Part shown: positions 46,512 to 58,498 of the stretch, in pieces
Layout of the letters: the number at the start of each line of letters is the position of its first letter
Numbering within the stretch: the first letter of the stretch is position 1
NCBI GenBank assembly: GCA_035079385.1
Contig: JAVHKY010000039.1
Location: 620,001-684,000, forward strand
Length of the DNA: 64,000 bases
Origin: Aspidiotus rigidus
Taxonomy: Eukaryota; Arthropoda; Insecta; Hemiptera; Diaspididae
Direction: 5' to 3'
Notes under the pieces: generated by a model
Database searches by the model: none
Told to the model about the DNA's origin: nothing
Seen by the model: only the letters and a program-made list of their open reading frames with translations
Translations under genes and position numbers: made by a program

Positions 46512-46543
46512 AGGACCGAACGAACGGTGGTTCGTTCGGTCCT
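46512..46543. repeat. perfect 14-bp hairpin at the 5' edge of the Penelope fragment
   Basis: AGGACCGAACGAAC and GTTCGTTCGGTCCT pair exactly around a four-base loop GGTG. It lies 13 bases upstream of the minus-strand Penelope frame and is followed by a (CT)n run. It may be an insertion junction or an RNA structure. Confidence 0.75.
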
Positions 46544-46544
46544 C

Positions 46545-47650
46545 TCTCTCTCTCTCTTATAATTCTTATGTAATTTGTTCAAGTATGTTCAAGTAGAACT
46601 ACCCCCCCCCCCTCACAACTCACGGGTACTCTTATCTAGGAGTCGAGAGCGAATTATAATTTTTTCTTCTCTCTTTCTTTTTGGTAACACTTTTCTTTAC
46701 GGCCTAAAGTTTCCAGTTATGGCCATAGCGCGGACCTCTTAGAATACTGGTACGTACGCTCATTTATTTATTTATTTTTCTGTTTAATCCTCGTCACACT
46801 TATTAGTGGACAGGAACACTCTTTCGGCCGTAAAATTCATTTTCCGAATACGCACTAACCGTATTGTATTTGGGGGGGACCATCCCCGATACTTTCTCTG
46901 TTTCTTTTTTCTTATGTTGTTGACACCCGCTTCACTCTTTATTTACTTTAATGGCTCATAATTAATTCTCCGACTTTTTATGCTTCTTATGTGTTTGATT
47001 CTTATTTTTGGCGGCGGGCGCTCGATAGCATAGCGACCCCCCCCCTTTTTTTAATTTTCTATTATTTTAGCCCCGCGTCTATAGGTACGCGGCTGGCAAT
47101 TTTATTTTGAAGCTTTCGATGGTGTCATCACAATTCTTTTTCCCCTACAAGGATGTATGGCGTTACTTGTACTCCTTACTATAGGATGGTATGAACAAGC
47201 GTTTTGAAAACTAGTTTCATACTTAGTTGTACATAGATCGACGTGATGATATGGCCCATATACGGTAAAGAATGTCGAATCATCCAGTGTTGAACTAGAA
47301 GGATAGACATGAACGATGTCAGTAACAAAAATGTCCGATTCATTCAATGAACTTTATCGAGACTTTTAATTTGCTTATAAAACGAACGAGGAACATGTTG
47401 TTTATAAAAACAAGTACCTATTCAACTTTTTTCTGTAATTTATTATTCACTGATACCGTATGCTCGTATATTGATCAAACAGAACCGATGAGCTTAAGGA
47501 AGGGAAAAAGAGGAAAAATTCACCAACGAAAAATCTCAAATTATTCTCCATGTAAGAAATTACATGTTGAAACGATGTTCTGATCACAGCTCTACTCTCA
47601 TGCTCCAGATACCCTGACATCACTTTCTCAAGGCAACAAATTGAGGGACA
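46545..47650. other. no supported gene; pyrimidine-rich with C runs
   Basis: CT-rich sequence with a C run near 46602-46612 and another (C then T) near 47034-47051. Short ORFs show no recognisable domain. Confidence 0.4.
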
Positions 47651-47657
47651 CATAAAA

Positions 47658-47960
47658 ATGGCTCTGGCTACCCTTAATGGTTATAGTTGGAAAGTCAGTT
47701 TTAATTGCAAAGCTTTCGACAAGGTTGATCACTACAAATTACTCGAGAAACTTGATTTCATGGGTTTCTCCGACTCAACTGTTTTGGACTTATTTATTAA
47801 AAAGAAAACAGTATACGTCATGTTCAAGGGGGCTAAGTCTAAAATGTTCGATAGTTCCTCGGCGGTACCACAGGGATCTGTTCTGGGTCCGTATCTCTTC
47901 CTCTTATGTGTAACCAACTACATCAAACTGATACTTGCCCTGTCTGTGATGTCGTCACGG
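47658..47960 (+). pseudogene. non-LTR retrotransposon reverse-transcriptase fragment
   Basis: The frame reads CKAFDKVDHYKLLEKLDFMG, then SAVPQGSVLGPYLFLL, the hallmark 'kAFDkVdH' and 'S-G-V-P-Q-G-S-V-L-G-P' blocks of LINE reverse transcriptases (Jockey-like wording). The catalytic F/Y-A-D-D block and everything after it are missing; the sequence runs directly into the inverted gag piece at 47964. Confidence 0.8.
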
Positions 47961-47963
47961 TGC

Positions 47964-48470
47964 CTAGTCTTTACATAGTTGAAGATCCATCAAGATCAGA
48001 GACGTGGCAACAGGTCGAGATAATTTAGTTTTCAACTTCGTCTTGAGAGCGTCGTATTTATTTTGCGCAAGAGGTTCTCGAAGAAAATCAGAAATATCTC
48101 GTAAAATTAGAGGATCGAGACGCGCTTGCACGTGCGTAAATTTCAGATCGTCATTTTCCACGTTGGTGATGGTGGAAATGGCCTCCAACTGCCGGAACCA
48201 ACTTTCTGGGTCGGCTTCTAAGAACGGGGCAACAGTCAGTTGTGCTGATGCCATAATAGGACTGCACAGTTCACTTTCACTAGACACTTGCACTGGTTTG
48301 CTAGACACAAAATGTTCGGAAGAAACCGGAACTTCACCGCGATTTGTCTTTTTACGATATTGAAGAGTTTGAGATTTAAACCGATTTTCTTTACGAATAT
48401 TTAATTTTCTAATCGCCGTGTTAAAGGTCGGTTGTTTCGAGGCACTGATGCGCGTATTCACCATGGGCAC
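47964..48470 (-). pseudogene. inverted gag 5' piece of gypsy element 2
   Basis: The minus-strand frame of 168 codons contains APFLEADPESWFRQLEA and TITNVENDDLKFTHVQARLD, typical of the first half of gypsy-type Gag capsid, and breaks off after KYDALKTKL. The continuation of that Gag (DQKIQQLL, then LLAEMRRLAGTDISEDA) is found on the plus strand from about 49170. So the first half of the gene has been inverted relative to the rest. Confidence 0.7.
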
Positions 48471-49169
48471 GAGAGCACGTCGGGGTCACCACCCACTAAA
48501 AAGCTAGTCCTATTGTAGCAGACGTTCAATAAATAAATACGTACTCCTTCGATGCGCTCACCCATAAATACAACGTGAATTATAAATTAATTTATACCTA
48601 AAAACTATTGATGAAATTCCTAGAAACGGCTGATTTTGTCAGAAAATTATACGCGAATCAAGTCTTTATTATAGTTTGCAGATCTTTAAAACAATTATTG
48701 ACGCAATCGCTGAATTTTGTATGATAACAATCGACTTATTAATTACCCCCTAATGAATCGAACGAAAATGAAGGAAACTGAGATGGAAGTGTCGCTTGTT
48801 GTTTTTGTGTACTCTTCTCCGAAATATCCATCTTCAGCAATTTAACGTCTCTGATATCGATTAAACTTGATTTATGTGAGGATTGCCTTTATAACATTTT
48901 AAACTGGGCAAGTATCAGTACTATGCTCCCTCAGAGATCCACGGGGCAGGGAGAGTGTTGCCGTGGTATCAGGTGAATTGTGGTACCAGGTGAGACTTGG
49001 AGAAAGTTAAGTATAATATTACAAGTTAATAATACATCATACCAATTTATTGATCAAAGTAGCCTGGTGTTCTTTCCATTCTTCACAGTAACGTCGAATT
49101 GTCTATTATTGTCCTTGACCAGCGTGGAGGCTACCCAGATGACGTCATAGGCTGAAAGTATGCGGCGTC

Positions 49170-50160
49170 ACGTGATCAAAAGATACAGCAACTTCTCGAC
49201 GAGGTAACGTTGGCAATCGCAAACCTTCGGACCTCTTGGCGGAAATGCGTCGTTTAGCTGGGACGGACATAAGCGAAGATGCTTTATCAACCATGTTTTT
49301 AAATAAATTGCCACATTATACAGCAGGTATTCTGGTAGGGTCGAAGGAATCGCTCACGAGAATCGGCGAATTAGCGGACCGCATCCAAAGATTCGCAACA
49401 CAACCTACTCTCGCAGCTGTGCAAACCACACCTGCAACCATCGCAGCTATACAATCCCAACCTACTCCTTCTACTTCTGTTTCAACCAACTCCACCGATC
49501 GTCTCCTGAATACCGTAAAATTGAGCAAATGACAGCTTTGCGGACTCAACTGGCGCAGAATGACATAAGGCTTGCGAAAATGGAGGCCGAATATGTCTTC
49601 AACGTATGTAATTGTGATCGTAGAAACCGACCAGACAATACTCGTTCTTCGTCGCGACCCCGTTCTCGATCTTCTTCACGCGAACCTCTTACGGTACCCG
49701 AAAATTCTAAGCTATGCTTCTATCATTATAATTTTATGGATAAAGCTATAAGAAATGTAAACCATTGGCTGATGGCTCACACTGTAAATGGTCCTCTTTA
49801 AACTTGTAAAACGTTCGTTAGAGGCGGTAAACGAACGAACCGCAACTGCTAGCCGCCTATTAGTTTATTGTAAACGACACGATCTATTATTTTTAGTCGA
49901 TTGTGGTGCGCATGTATCCGCAATTCCTGCAACTCCACCTCAAAAGAAATTGTCTCTCATCGGTCATCTTTATGCTGCGAATAATACTGAAATTCTCGTG
50001 TATGGACATAAAATTCTCGAATTAAACGTAGGCCTTCGTCGCCCTCTTCTGTAGAATTTCTACATTGCTGATATTGATCGACCTATCTTAGGCATAGACT
50101 TTTTATCTGCGTATAATCTCCTTATCGATCCTGCTCGTTATCTTTTAATCGATGATAAAA
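49170..50160 (+). pseudogene. gypsy element 2: gag 3' half and protease
   Basis: Plus-strand frames with small shifts: 49236-49532 (LLAEMRRLAGTDISEDAL, FLNKLPHYTAGILVG), an SR-rich stretch near 49640-49700, a partial zinc-knuckle area (LCFYHYNF, Cys/His incomplete), and protease at about 49880-50130 with LLFLVDCGAHVSAIP and later DRPILGIDFLSAYNLL. The protease active site reads D-C-G instead of D-S/T-G. Several stops and shifts make it inactive. Confidence 0.75.
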
Positions 50161-50379
50161 CTGGCTTACAAATCAATGTCGTGCAGAAAATTCCTGTTCT
50201 TCTTTTCGCTCAGCTATCCCACCTTCACAGAACGAATTTTCAGAAATACTAAAAAAATATCCTCGACTTACGTCGCCATCCAAAGAAATTCTTTTTCTTC
50301 CTCCCGTAAAGAGTGCCGTATGTCATCACTTAATAACTAATTCATCTCCTATCTAGTGTCGTCCTCGTCGTCTTTCTCC

Positions 50380-50689
50380 TGAAAGCTTCAAATTGCTAAA
50401 AAGGAAATTCAACTTCTTTTACAGTTAGGTATTATCCGACTATCGTCAAGTCCTTGGTCGAGTCCTCTCCGTATGGTCCCCAAACCTGATGGTTCTTGGC
50501 GGATCGTTGGAGATTATCGTGCTCTCAACAATTGTACACTACCCGACGCTTATCCTTTACCACACATTCAAGATTTTACCTTAACTCTGGAAGGGTGTGT
50601 CATTTTCTCTCGTATCGATCTTGTCCGAGCGTATAATAAAATTCCTATGGCTGAGGAGGATATACCTAAAACAGCCATGTCCACTCCTT
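50380..50689 (+). pseudogene. gypsy element 2: reverse transcriptase, 5' part
   Basis: After a broken leader the frame from 50473 reads MVPKPDGSWRIVGDYRALNN, TLPDAYPLPHIQDF and FSRIDLVRAYNKIPM, the first RT blocks. It is cut at ATGTCCACTCCTT (50677-50689), the target duplicated by the Penelope insertion. Confidence 0.88.
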
Positions 50690-50867
50690 ACACGAATCCG
50701 TTCCTCGAGGTTACGGCTATCCATCATAAACGAAAAAACGAATACTCCAAGGAGAGTAAACAAATGCAAACCGCAGAAAATAAAAACGAAGGGAGCGCTT
50801 TCGGTTAAACAACCATCTTCATACCTGAAATGAAAGCAACTGACGAACGAATGAGAAGGAAGAGGTA

Positions 50868-51401
50868 TTAAGATCGTCCGAACGAGAAATCACGGTGTGA
50901 ATCATAAACCTGTTCGATCAAGCCATCTTCCGGAATGTACGAGTTGAGTATAGTGATACCGTCAGTGTTGAGGTGACGCATTATCTCTATATTCTCGAGG
51001 GCGATACGTTTACGGTAGGAATTCTCCTTATGGAGGAGCTTTTCGGATCCCTCACGGAAACTGTGGCCACTGTTAATCAAATGATCAGCGAAAGCTGACT
51101 CCCCTAAGCGTCCCTTCTTCCAAGACTTCAGGTGCTCAGCTACTCTAACTTTCATCTGGCGGCTGGTCTCACCAATATAAAAGCCTCCACAATCCTCACA
51201 TTCCATCTTATAAACACCACTCCTTTCTTCAAACGGTATGGGATCTTTCAGTCTCACAAACAACCTCTTGACTGTGGTGAGGTTGTAAGACGCGGGTCTG
51301 AAACCAAACGGGCGAAGGGCCCGACCCAATTGCTGGGAGAAATTCCCCAGGAAAGGGAGACTGATCCAACGCAAACGGCGATCACGGATCGTGTCTCGGG
51401 G
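50868..51401 (-). pseudogene. Penelope GIY-YIG domain, left arm
   Basis: Minus-strand frame with RDTIRDRRLRWISLPFLGNF, then GVYKMECEDCGGFYIGETS, RQMKVRVAEH and FADHLINSGHSF, ending FSFGRS and stop. The open frame runs through the palindrome centre into the other arm (to 51683) only because of the symmetry. It lacks the RT. Confidence 0.85.
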
Positions 51402-51413
51402 GAGGGAGGTGGT

Positions 51414-51947
51414 CCCCGAGACACGATCCGTGATCGCCGTTTGCGTTGGATCAGTCTCCCTTTCCTGGGGAATTTCTCCCAGCAATTGGGTCGGGCCCTT
51501 CGCCCGTTTGGTTTCAGACCCGCGTCTTACAACCTCACCACAGTCAAGAGGTTGTTTGTGAGACTGAAAGATCCCATACCGGTTGAAGAAAGGAGTGGTG
51601 TTTATAAGATGGAATGTGAGGATTGTGGAGGCTTTTATATTGGTGAGACCAGCCGCCAGATGAAAGTTAGAGTAGCTGAGCACCTGAAGTCTTGGAAGAA
51701 GGGACGCTTAGGGGAGTCAGCTTTCGCTGATCATTTGATTAACAGTGGCCACAGTTTCCGTGAGGGATCCGAAAAGCTCCTCCATAAGGAGAATTCCTAC
51801 CGTAAACGTATCGCCCTCGAGAATATAGAGATAATGCGTCACCTCAACACTGACGGTATCACTATACTCAACTCGTACATTCCGGAAGATGGCTTGATCG
51901 AACAGGTTTATGATTCACACCGTGATTTCTCGTTCGGACGATCTTAA
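51414..51947 (+). pseudogene. Penelope GIY-YIG domain, right arm
   Basis: Plus-strand mirror of the left arm with the same nuclease motifs and stop. It differs from the left arm at KDPIPVEERSG (left arm KDPIPFEERSG). Its open frame also begins in the opposite arm (51132) as an effect of the palindrome. Confidence 0.85.
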
Positions 51948-52103
51948 TACCTCTTCCTTCTCATTCGTTCGTCAGTTGCTTTCATTTCAGGTATGAAGAT
52001 GGTTGTTTAACCGAAAGCGCTCCCTTCGTTTTTATTTTCTGCGGTTTGCATTTGTTTACTCTCCTTGGAGTATTCGTTTTTTCGTTTATCATGTCCACTC
52101 CTT

Positions 52104-52960
52104 TTGGGTTGAATACGTCAGAATGCCGGCGACGCTTCACAGACGTTCCAGAGGTATATGGATAATATATTACGTGATATTCCTTTCGCTTATGTATATC
52201 TCAATGACCTACTTATCGCTAGCAAAAGTGCTGAAGAGCACAAACAGCAGCTCTCCATTGTTTTCGAGCGTCTACAGACTCACGGAACCACCATGAACAT
52301 CAAAAAATCCGTTTTTGGTGAGCCCAAATTGAAGTTTGTCGGCCTCATTGTTTCCGCCGAAGGAATTCACCCTACTCCCGAAAAGGTAGACGCTATTTCG
52401 TCCTATCGGTTACCTGCGACTATAGGCAAATTACGTACGTTTACCGGAATGCTCAATTTCTACTGCCGGTTTATCCCTCATCTCGCCGAACTCGAAGCAC
52501 CTCTGACTAACATATACCGAAAATCTACAAAGAAAAATGACCCCACTCCAATTCAGTGGACCGACAATTTGCGTCGATCTTTTGAATCGTGTAAATCTGT
52601 TCTCACAGAATGGACACGTCTCGCATTTCCCAATAGTTCGTCAAAATTAATGCTCAATACCGACGCGAGTTCAGTTGCAATAGGAGCAGCTTTGTACAAA
52701 GTTAGGCCGGATGGTACGAAAGAGCCCATCGGATTTTATTCATCGAAACTGACCCCCACGCAACAGAAGTATTCGATTTACGATCGTGAGTCACTCGCCA
52801 TCTATTCAGCAGTCAAATTTTTCTGACATCTGATAGAAGGCCGTAATTCCACTGTCTACACCGATCACAAACCCATCATTTTCGCATTCAAGCAAAAACC
52901 CGAAAAATCTACACCCCGCCAGTTTCGATATTTAGAATTCATAGCTCAATATACAACCGA
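52104..52960 (+). pseudogene. gypsy element 2: RT 3' part and RNase H
   Basis: Continues the split RT: SQTFQRYMDNILRDIPFAYV then YLNDLLIASKS (the YxDD box reads YLND, losing the second catalytic Asp position's usual context), KFVGLIVSAEGIHPTPEKV, and RNase H with LMLNTDASSVAIGAAL. A stop at 52824-52826 precedes the remaining RNase H block (VYTDHKPIIFAFKQKP). The altered YxDD box and the stop show decay. Confidence 0.88.
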
Positions 52961-53003
52961 TATCCGTTACATAGAAGGCGACGAAAACGTCGTCGCAGAC
53001 GCC

Positions 53004-54379
53004 TTGTCCCGCATTGAAGCTATCTCCCCGATCCCGTCGCTCAAAATAGTGAGCGTGGAGGAACTTTCGGAAGCCCAGAAACATGACGCTGAGCTTCAAT
53101 CCCTCCTCTCCAACTCTGAAACGTCATTGAATCTTCAAAAATTTCCTTACGCTGGCTGCGAAATCATTTGCGATGTCTCACAGTCCGGCAACAAACGTCC
53201 GTTCGTACCTTCTTCTCTACGCAAACAAATTTTTGACCAATATCACAATTTAGTGCACCCCGGCATAAAACGAACCCGTCATTTAGTTTCGACCCGATAT
53301 GTCTGGCCTAGCCTACAAAAAGACGTTGGCGAGTGGACACCTACCTGTCTCACTTGTCAACGTTCAAAAGTTGTCAGACATACTTCCGCCCCACTCTCCA
53401 CATACATTTCGTCCCCACAGAGGCTGGATCACGTCCACTTGGACCTGATTGGTCAGCTTCCAGTATCCGAGGGAAACTATAGTATTGCCTGACCATGAAA
53501 GATCGCGCTACTCGATGGATAGAGGTAGTGCCTATCCCCGATATGACAGCGCAGACGGTTGCTGACGCTTTCATCGCAACATGGGTTTCGCGATTCGGTT
53601 CCCCTTCTTTTGTCACCACCGACCAAGGAGGACAATTTGAATCTGAACTATTTCATGTCCTATCTCAGTCCCTCGGCACAAAACGGATTCGAACAACTGC
53701 TTACCACCCGCAAGGAAACAGGCTTCTTGAGAATCTCCATAAAACATTGAAAACCATAATTACTTCTTCTCCCGACCCTACGCACTGGGCGTAATATCTC
53801 CCATTCATTCTCCTCGTACTCCGATCTTCCGTATACACTTCATGTAATGTTTGTCCCGCTCAAGCGCTTTACGGACAAGAATTACGCCTATCGGGTGATA
53901 TTTTCGCACCAAATCCCACTTCTGATTCGAACGAAATTGCCAAACGTATTTCCTATGCTACTGCTCTACTGTCCAACCTCCCTCATCATGACACACAACG
54001 ACCCTCATACATTCCTCCTTCCTTACATAAATCCACTCACGTCTTTCTACGAGACGATCGAGTCAAAAAACCGTTCACTCCCCCGTATATGGGACCTTTC
54101 AAAGTCCTAGATAAACAGGAAAAAACTTTCAATATCGACGTTCGAGCTAAATCGAAAACAGTATTCATTGATCGTTTGAAATCTTGTTTTTTCCTCTCCG
54201 AAAATGATCAGCAAAAAGAAACGCAAGTCTCACCATCGTGTCCTATAAAAAACGATGATGTTCCTTCAACAATTGATTCCAATACTCCTTCAAATTCGAA
54301 TGCGCCATACATCACGCGCTCAGGTAGATGCAGCAAACCACCGGTTCGGTTTGGTGTGAACACTGTCCATTTAATATAG
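53004..54379 (+). pseudogene. gypsy element 2: integrase and C-terminal region
   Basis: Zinc-binding segment (HNLVHPGIKRTRHLVSTRYVW, CLTCQRSK), core with HLDLIGQLP (D), TTDQGGQFESELF (D) and an altered third block (HPQGNRLLENLHKTLK), then MGPFKVLDKQEKTFNI and RSGRCSKPPVRF near the end. Frame changes occur near 53490 and 53795-54080. The final stop at 54377-54379 is close to the expected end. A matching pair of LTRs was not recognised. Confidence 0.85.
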
Positions 54380-57345
54380 TTGTAATGTGGCGTTTTCACC
54401 CTACACACGAAACGCCGAGCGAACCTGTTTGCTCGTTTCGTATCGACTATGTATCGACCCTCTCGTGTAGTACACTTCATCGAAAAATGAAAGTGATGAA
54501 ACCAGTCGATTCAAACACGTGTGACGATCGCTGTTTGCGCTCGTAACTCCAAATTCTATTTCTGGACACTCGAAATTAATTCACCCTCCTTCGCTTCAAT
54601 GCACGCATGCATCAGCACCTAACATATGTTTGTCCTCGAGGCTGGACTGATTATACAAAATCTTTCCGATTGTTTACAAAGAAAAAGAGAAAAAAATCGT
54701 AAAACACTTGGCTTCGGTTTATAATAGTCACACATCTCGTCAATCCTTACGCCGCAATAGTTTTTATCATTTTGTAAAGAAGATCCTCTTTATTCCAAAC
54801 TGGACTTCGATGAGTCCACAGCGGGATATCCGCTGTACTGATCCTGGGGAGTGGTGGATGCATGCATGAGCTTACGATTGCATCTCGAGGAAGTCGTAAA
54901 ATAGCTTTGAAAAAGGCTGTTCTATGATTGAAGTCGAGATGGTATGAAAAATTTGTCCCAAACACGTGCGGCTTCTAAATTCCTTATTCGGATACCCTTG
55001 ATGTTCGAATCGACTGGTTGTTAAATCTATGAAGAGGGTTTGGATGGATGTTCCAGCTCCACCATTGCCTGGTCGGTTGAAAGACGCAGTCCAAAAGGTC
55101 GGACATCAATTTGGTGTCTTCGTAAAATATGCTCTCGGGAGTTGATGCGAGCTATTCGAATGATTTTTCTCGTGAAGATACGGTGAAGTGTAGTGTTCAC
55201 TTATAGAATTTTCAGAAACTTTCACGATATCCGTAAATGCTTATATTCGTGGTTATTTCAATTTGCCTCTAAATCATTTTTATAATGAATTAAATTATTC
55301 GACCGATTGATATTTATTATTATAAGATATAATGATTCTGTGTCGTGAATGTGAGTCTCAAACAACCATGAGTGGCTAATCGTTGGTGGGGACACACAGC
55401 CAGTGTGGGCGCCCACGAACCCCAAATGCGTCTGTCAACCAGTAGTCCATCCAATAATTGCCATCAGCCGTCCGTCAATGCCTCAATTCGTCAATTCACA
55501 TATCGTTATTAATTTGTTATTTTTAATTTATTATTTTATGATGTTCGTATAGTGTGGTGTTTACAATGGCCATTAATAAGGAAGGCATTTCTCTAAAGTT
55601 GCGAGATAATTATTGATACACATGATTTATTCTACTTTCGGGTCCCTCCCAGTCGAGGCACATTTGCGTCAGGAATTCGATTTTAAGAAAAATTCTTATC
55701 CAATAAACATTATTTGAATTTCCTTGTATATATGAGCTAGAGTAAGAAGTTAATCGTAAATAATTTTTAGATTTGATGGCTTGGGACATCTAATCAATTT
55801 CACTGGAAATGATCCAGAAGGCTCGCGTTAGATAAGTGTTTGATTTCCCAATAAGCTCTCACTCACAACCCTTAGTGGTTATTTATAGCGGGTATCCGGT
55901 TCGTTGTTATAATAGGTAGTCGCAAATATGAAGCGCACAAATAAGAAAAATACACGATCGCGGCCCTGGCTCTTGGTTTCATTTTTCGATTATTAATTAT
56001 CAGCATTGAGAGTTGAGGGAGTCGACACGTCTGACAAGTGAGACATAAAAAGGAAGACAGGTCTGGTGAAATTTGAGTCAGGATGTCTGGAAATTTATTT
56101 TGTTGTCATAATATATATCTCTTATTTCGTATCAATTCATTTTACTAATTTTCTTGGGTTCATTTGATCATAATTATGGTTTTTTATTTCGTCATTTCGT
56201 AAACATTCGAATCGATTGTTGACGCAAATAGTAATTCGACTGGTCGAGTTGTTAAAAGAAACTACTATGTGAGTGTATAATGCCCGTATTAGAGAAGAGT
56301 CTTCGTAGTGTATAGAATAGCAATGTCCGTAACATAAATTTCCCTTCGTGTTTATGTATTTTTTACCTAATTTCAGATGATTTCTCATAGTATAATTATG
56401 TAGTACTTATTTTGAATCTCTTGCAATAAATTCTTTTATGGTGCCTCTAACAAAGCGTATTTAGTTGAATTAAATTACTGGTCGCGTTAATCGCTCGCAG
56501 TAAAAAGTTAACAATTTTAGTATTTTATCATGGGAAGACCTGGCCCTCCCAAGGTCTCGACCCGAGGCATTTATAGGTCGTTCCGAGCCTGTCTCGGGTT
56601 TAAATCGGTTTGTGACCCAAAATGGTTTAAGTTTCGGTTCCATAGTTTACAAAAAATTAATCGTAAGACTCTACGTACTCGTAGACGTATTCATGGTTCG
56701 TAAGATCTTGGTTTTTCTTGTCCTACCAAGCACAGATAAAATTAATGTCCCTATATTTAGGCACAAAATTAAAGGATAAGATGGCATCCCTGAATTTTAA
56801 TAGAAATTTCTACAGTTCCCAAACTCCATTTTGAGGCGGCGAGGGTTTTCAGGTTAGCAGCCTGGGGTCCTCGTGACAGAATTGTCAAATAGTGCAACAT
56901 ATTATTTTATACTTGTCGAATAATACATTGAACTTGAACATTCCCTTCCTTTTTTCAAAACACATGGCTCGAAAACGCAAGTTTCCACAGGTTCTCAGAA
57001 TGAAATATTCACGCATGCAGTTGGAATCGCATCAATACTTTCATTTCTTTTTCAAATATCCATCCATAATTCAGTCAATATAATGAAGTAGATTTAAATT
57101 ATTTCAAGCAATTAATCCAGCGCAAAATGAAATCACATCCCAAATTTATTCGTAAGAGTGAATTTAGACAAATTAATTTTCGATTGTTTTCTTCACTATG
57201 CAACGATGACGTACAAACCAATTGATTTTTAAATTTTCATTTCAACTGATGAGTAAAATAGGAATATTTACCAATTACTACGTAACAAATTTTAGCGTTG
57301 TATGTAAAGATAGTTTTAAGAGGACCACAAAAGAATACTGTTCCC
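54380..57345. other. gene-poor stretch
   Basis: No ORF with a recognisable domain. A short block CCATGAGTGGCTAATCG at 55367 resembles CCATGAGCGGCTAATCT at 45530, near the 3' side of the Penelope fragment, so an element tail may lie here. Otherwise AT-rich. Confidence 0.4.
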
Positions 57346-57860
57346 TCATTTGAGTTTAGAAACTAACGAGCGAAGAAATATGCGCGCCCATTGAAAGGTT
57401 ATCGGGGAATTCATAAAGAACATCCCGGTAGATACAAATGTTCTTGCTGAGGTATATAAAGAAATGAGGGTACGAAACTTGGAGATGGTATTGGGATGAA
57501 TGTTATTGGAAGTGAGGAGATCTAACATGTAGCCAATATTCTGCGTGGCTGGTATATTAGTATACATGCTGGATACATCGAAAGAATTGATGAGGCGTCA
57601 GGAGGAAAAGAAGAGTCTTTTAAATTTGAAGCAAGATCAGTGAAGTTAATAATAGTGTGTCGAGGAGCAAAGTTGGAATGAATGCGAAACCATTTATCGA
57701 GATAGCGAGCCAACATGTAGGAAGCATCGGTGTAATAAGTGACTACCGGACGGACGGGAAGATTCGATTTGTGGGTCTTAAGTTGGCCGTACAACCGAGG
57801 GGGCGAAGGATTCACGACTAAAGCGGCGTCGCGGTGTTTTATGTCTTGAAAGATGAATTG
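57346..57860 (-). pseudogene. Penelope-like reverse-transcriptase fragment
   Basis: On the minus strand the frame 57815-57522 reads PSPPRLYGQLKTHKSNLPVR then PVVTYYTDASYMLARYLDKW. The overlapping frame 57567-57346 continues MYTNIPATQNIGYMLDLL. These correspond to 'PRLYGLPKIHK..PLRPIVS' and 'D-V-x-S-L-Y-T-N-I-P' of Penelope RT. A frameshift separates them; no GIY-YIG part follows here. Confidence 0.75.
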
Positions 57861-57914
57861 AGAAGATTGAACAGACCGCGGTACTTCACGAATGCATTGA
57901 GATTTTGAAGGACG

Positions 57915-58483
57915 ACGTACACCTGTTTTACATGAATTTTCAAATTCTTTTTCAACTTCTACAACAACATCAGGACGTAAACGACGCGGTTCCTGATAAA
58001 TAGGTGGTCCAGTAGTTTCAATATAATGATATATATCAGAAGTTTCTCGATTGTGTTCAGTTTTAGGCGGTAAAAAAATATATTTATACTCCGTTAAAAG
58101 TTCGTTAATCTTTCTATATTATGAGAAAATTCTTTAAAAACGGCAGAAACGCTAGGTTGAGACGTATTACATACACATGATTTACATTTAACAGATAATA
58201 ATGATTCGCGATCGATTAATAATTGACGATTCTTCAGGTCTACAAGGAGACCATAATATTCTAAAAAATCTGCGCCTCGAAGAGGTTTATCAATATCTGC
58301 GATAAGAAGTTTCCATGTGAATTTTTTATTCAACGAAAAATCTACAGTGATCTCGTGTGTGGGCAACCGGTCTTCTTCTCCTTTCTTTTCTGATCGAGGG
58401 TAGTTTCGTACGCATGTTACATTGTTATGACGAGTCACGTTTAACGCATCATTCGAAAAACACGCTCCTTCGAATTCTTTCAT
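57915..58483 (-). pseudogene. gypsy-type protease and pre-RT fragment
   Basis: The minus-strand frame 58483-58094 contains KFTWKLLIADIDKPLRGADF then LEYYGLLVDLKNRQLLID, the C-terminal half of a gypsy protease. A second frame (about 58100-57915) continues YHYIETTGPPIYQEPRRLRP, the linker before RT. The fragment then abuts Penelope RT sequence on the same strand. It resembles but is not identical to gypsy element 2. Confidence 0.75.
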
Positions 58484-58498
58484 TCACATTCTTCCTAC

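Larger units (their letters stand above)
50690..52090. mobile_element. palindromic Penelope-like insertion with 13-bp target duplication
   Basis: ATGTCCACTCCTT occurs at 50677-50689 and again at 52091-52103, flanking 1401 bases. Within it, the left arm (about 50726-51401) and right arm (51414-52088) are almost perfect reverse complements around a 12-base centre. Each arm is the 3' end of a Penelope-like element, 5'-truncated at the same base and pointing away from the centre. Comparing the two predicted proteins, I see one substitution between arms (Phe versus Val). The insertion splits the gypsy 2 reverse transcriptase. About 36 bases at the left end are not part of the palindrome. Confidence 0.85.

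Noticed and set aside
50760..50860. Hammerhead ribozyme, suggested by CTGACGA near the 3' end of the Penelope copies
   Set aside because: The matching GAAA and cleavage-site elements in the right spacing were not found by eye.
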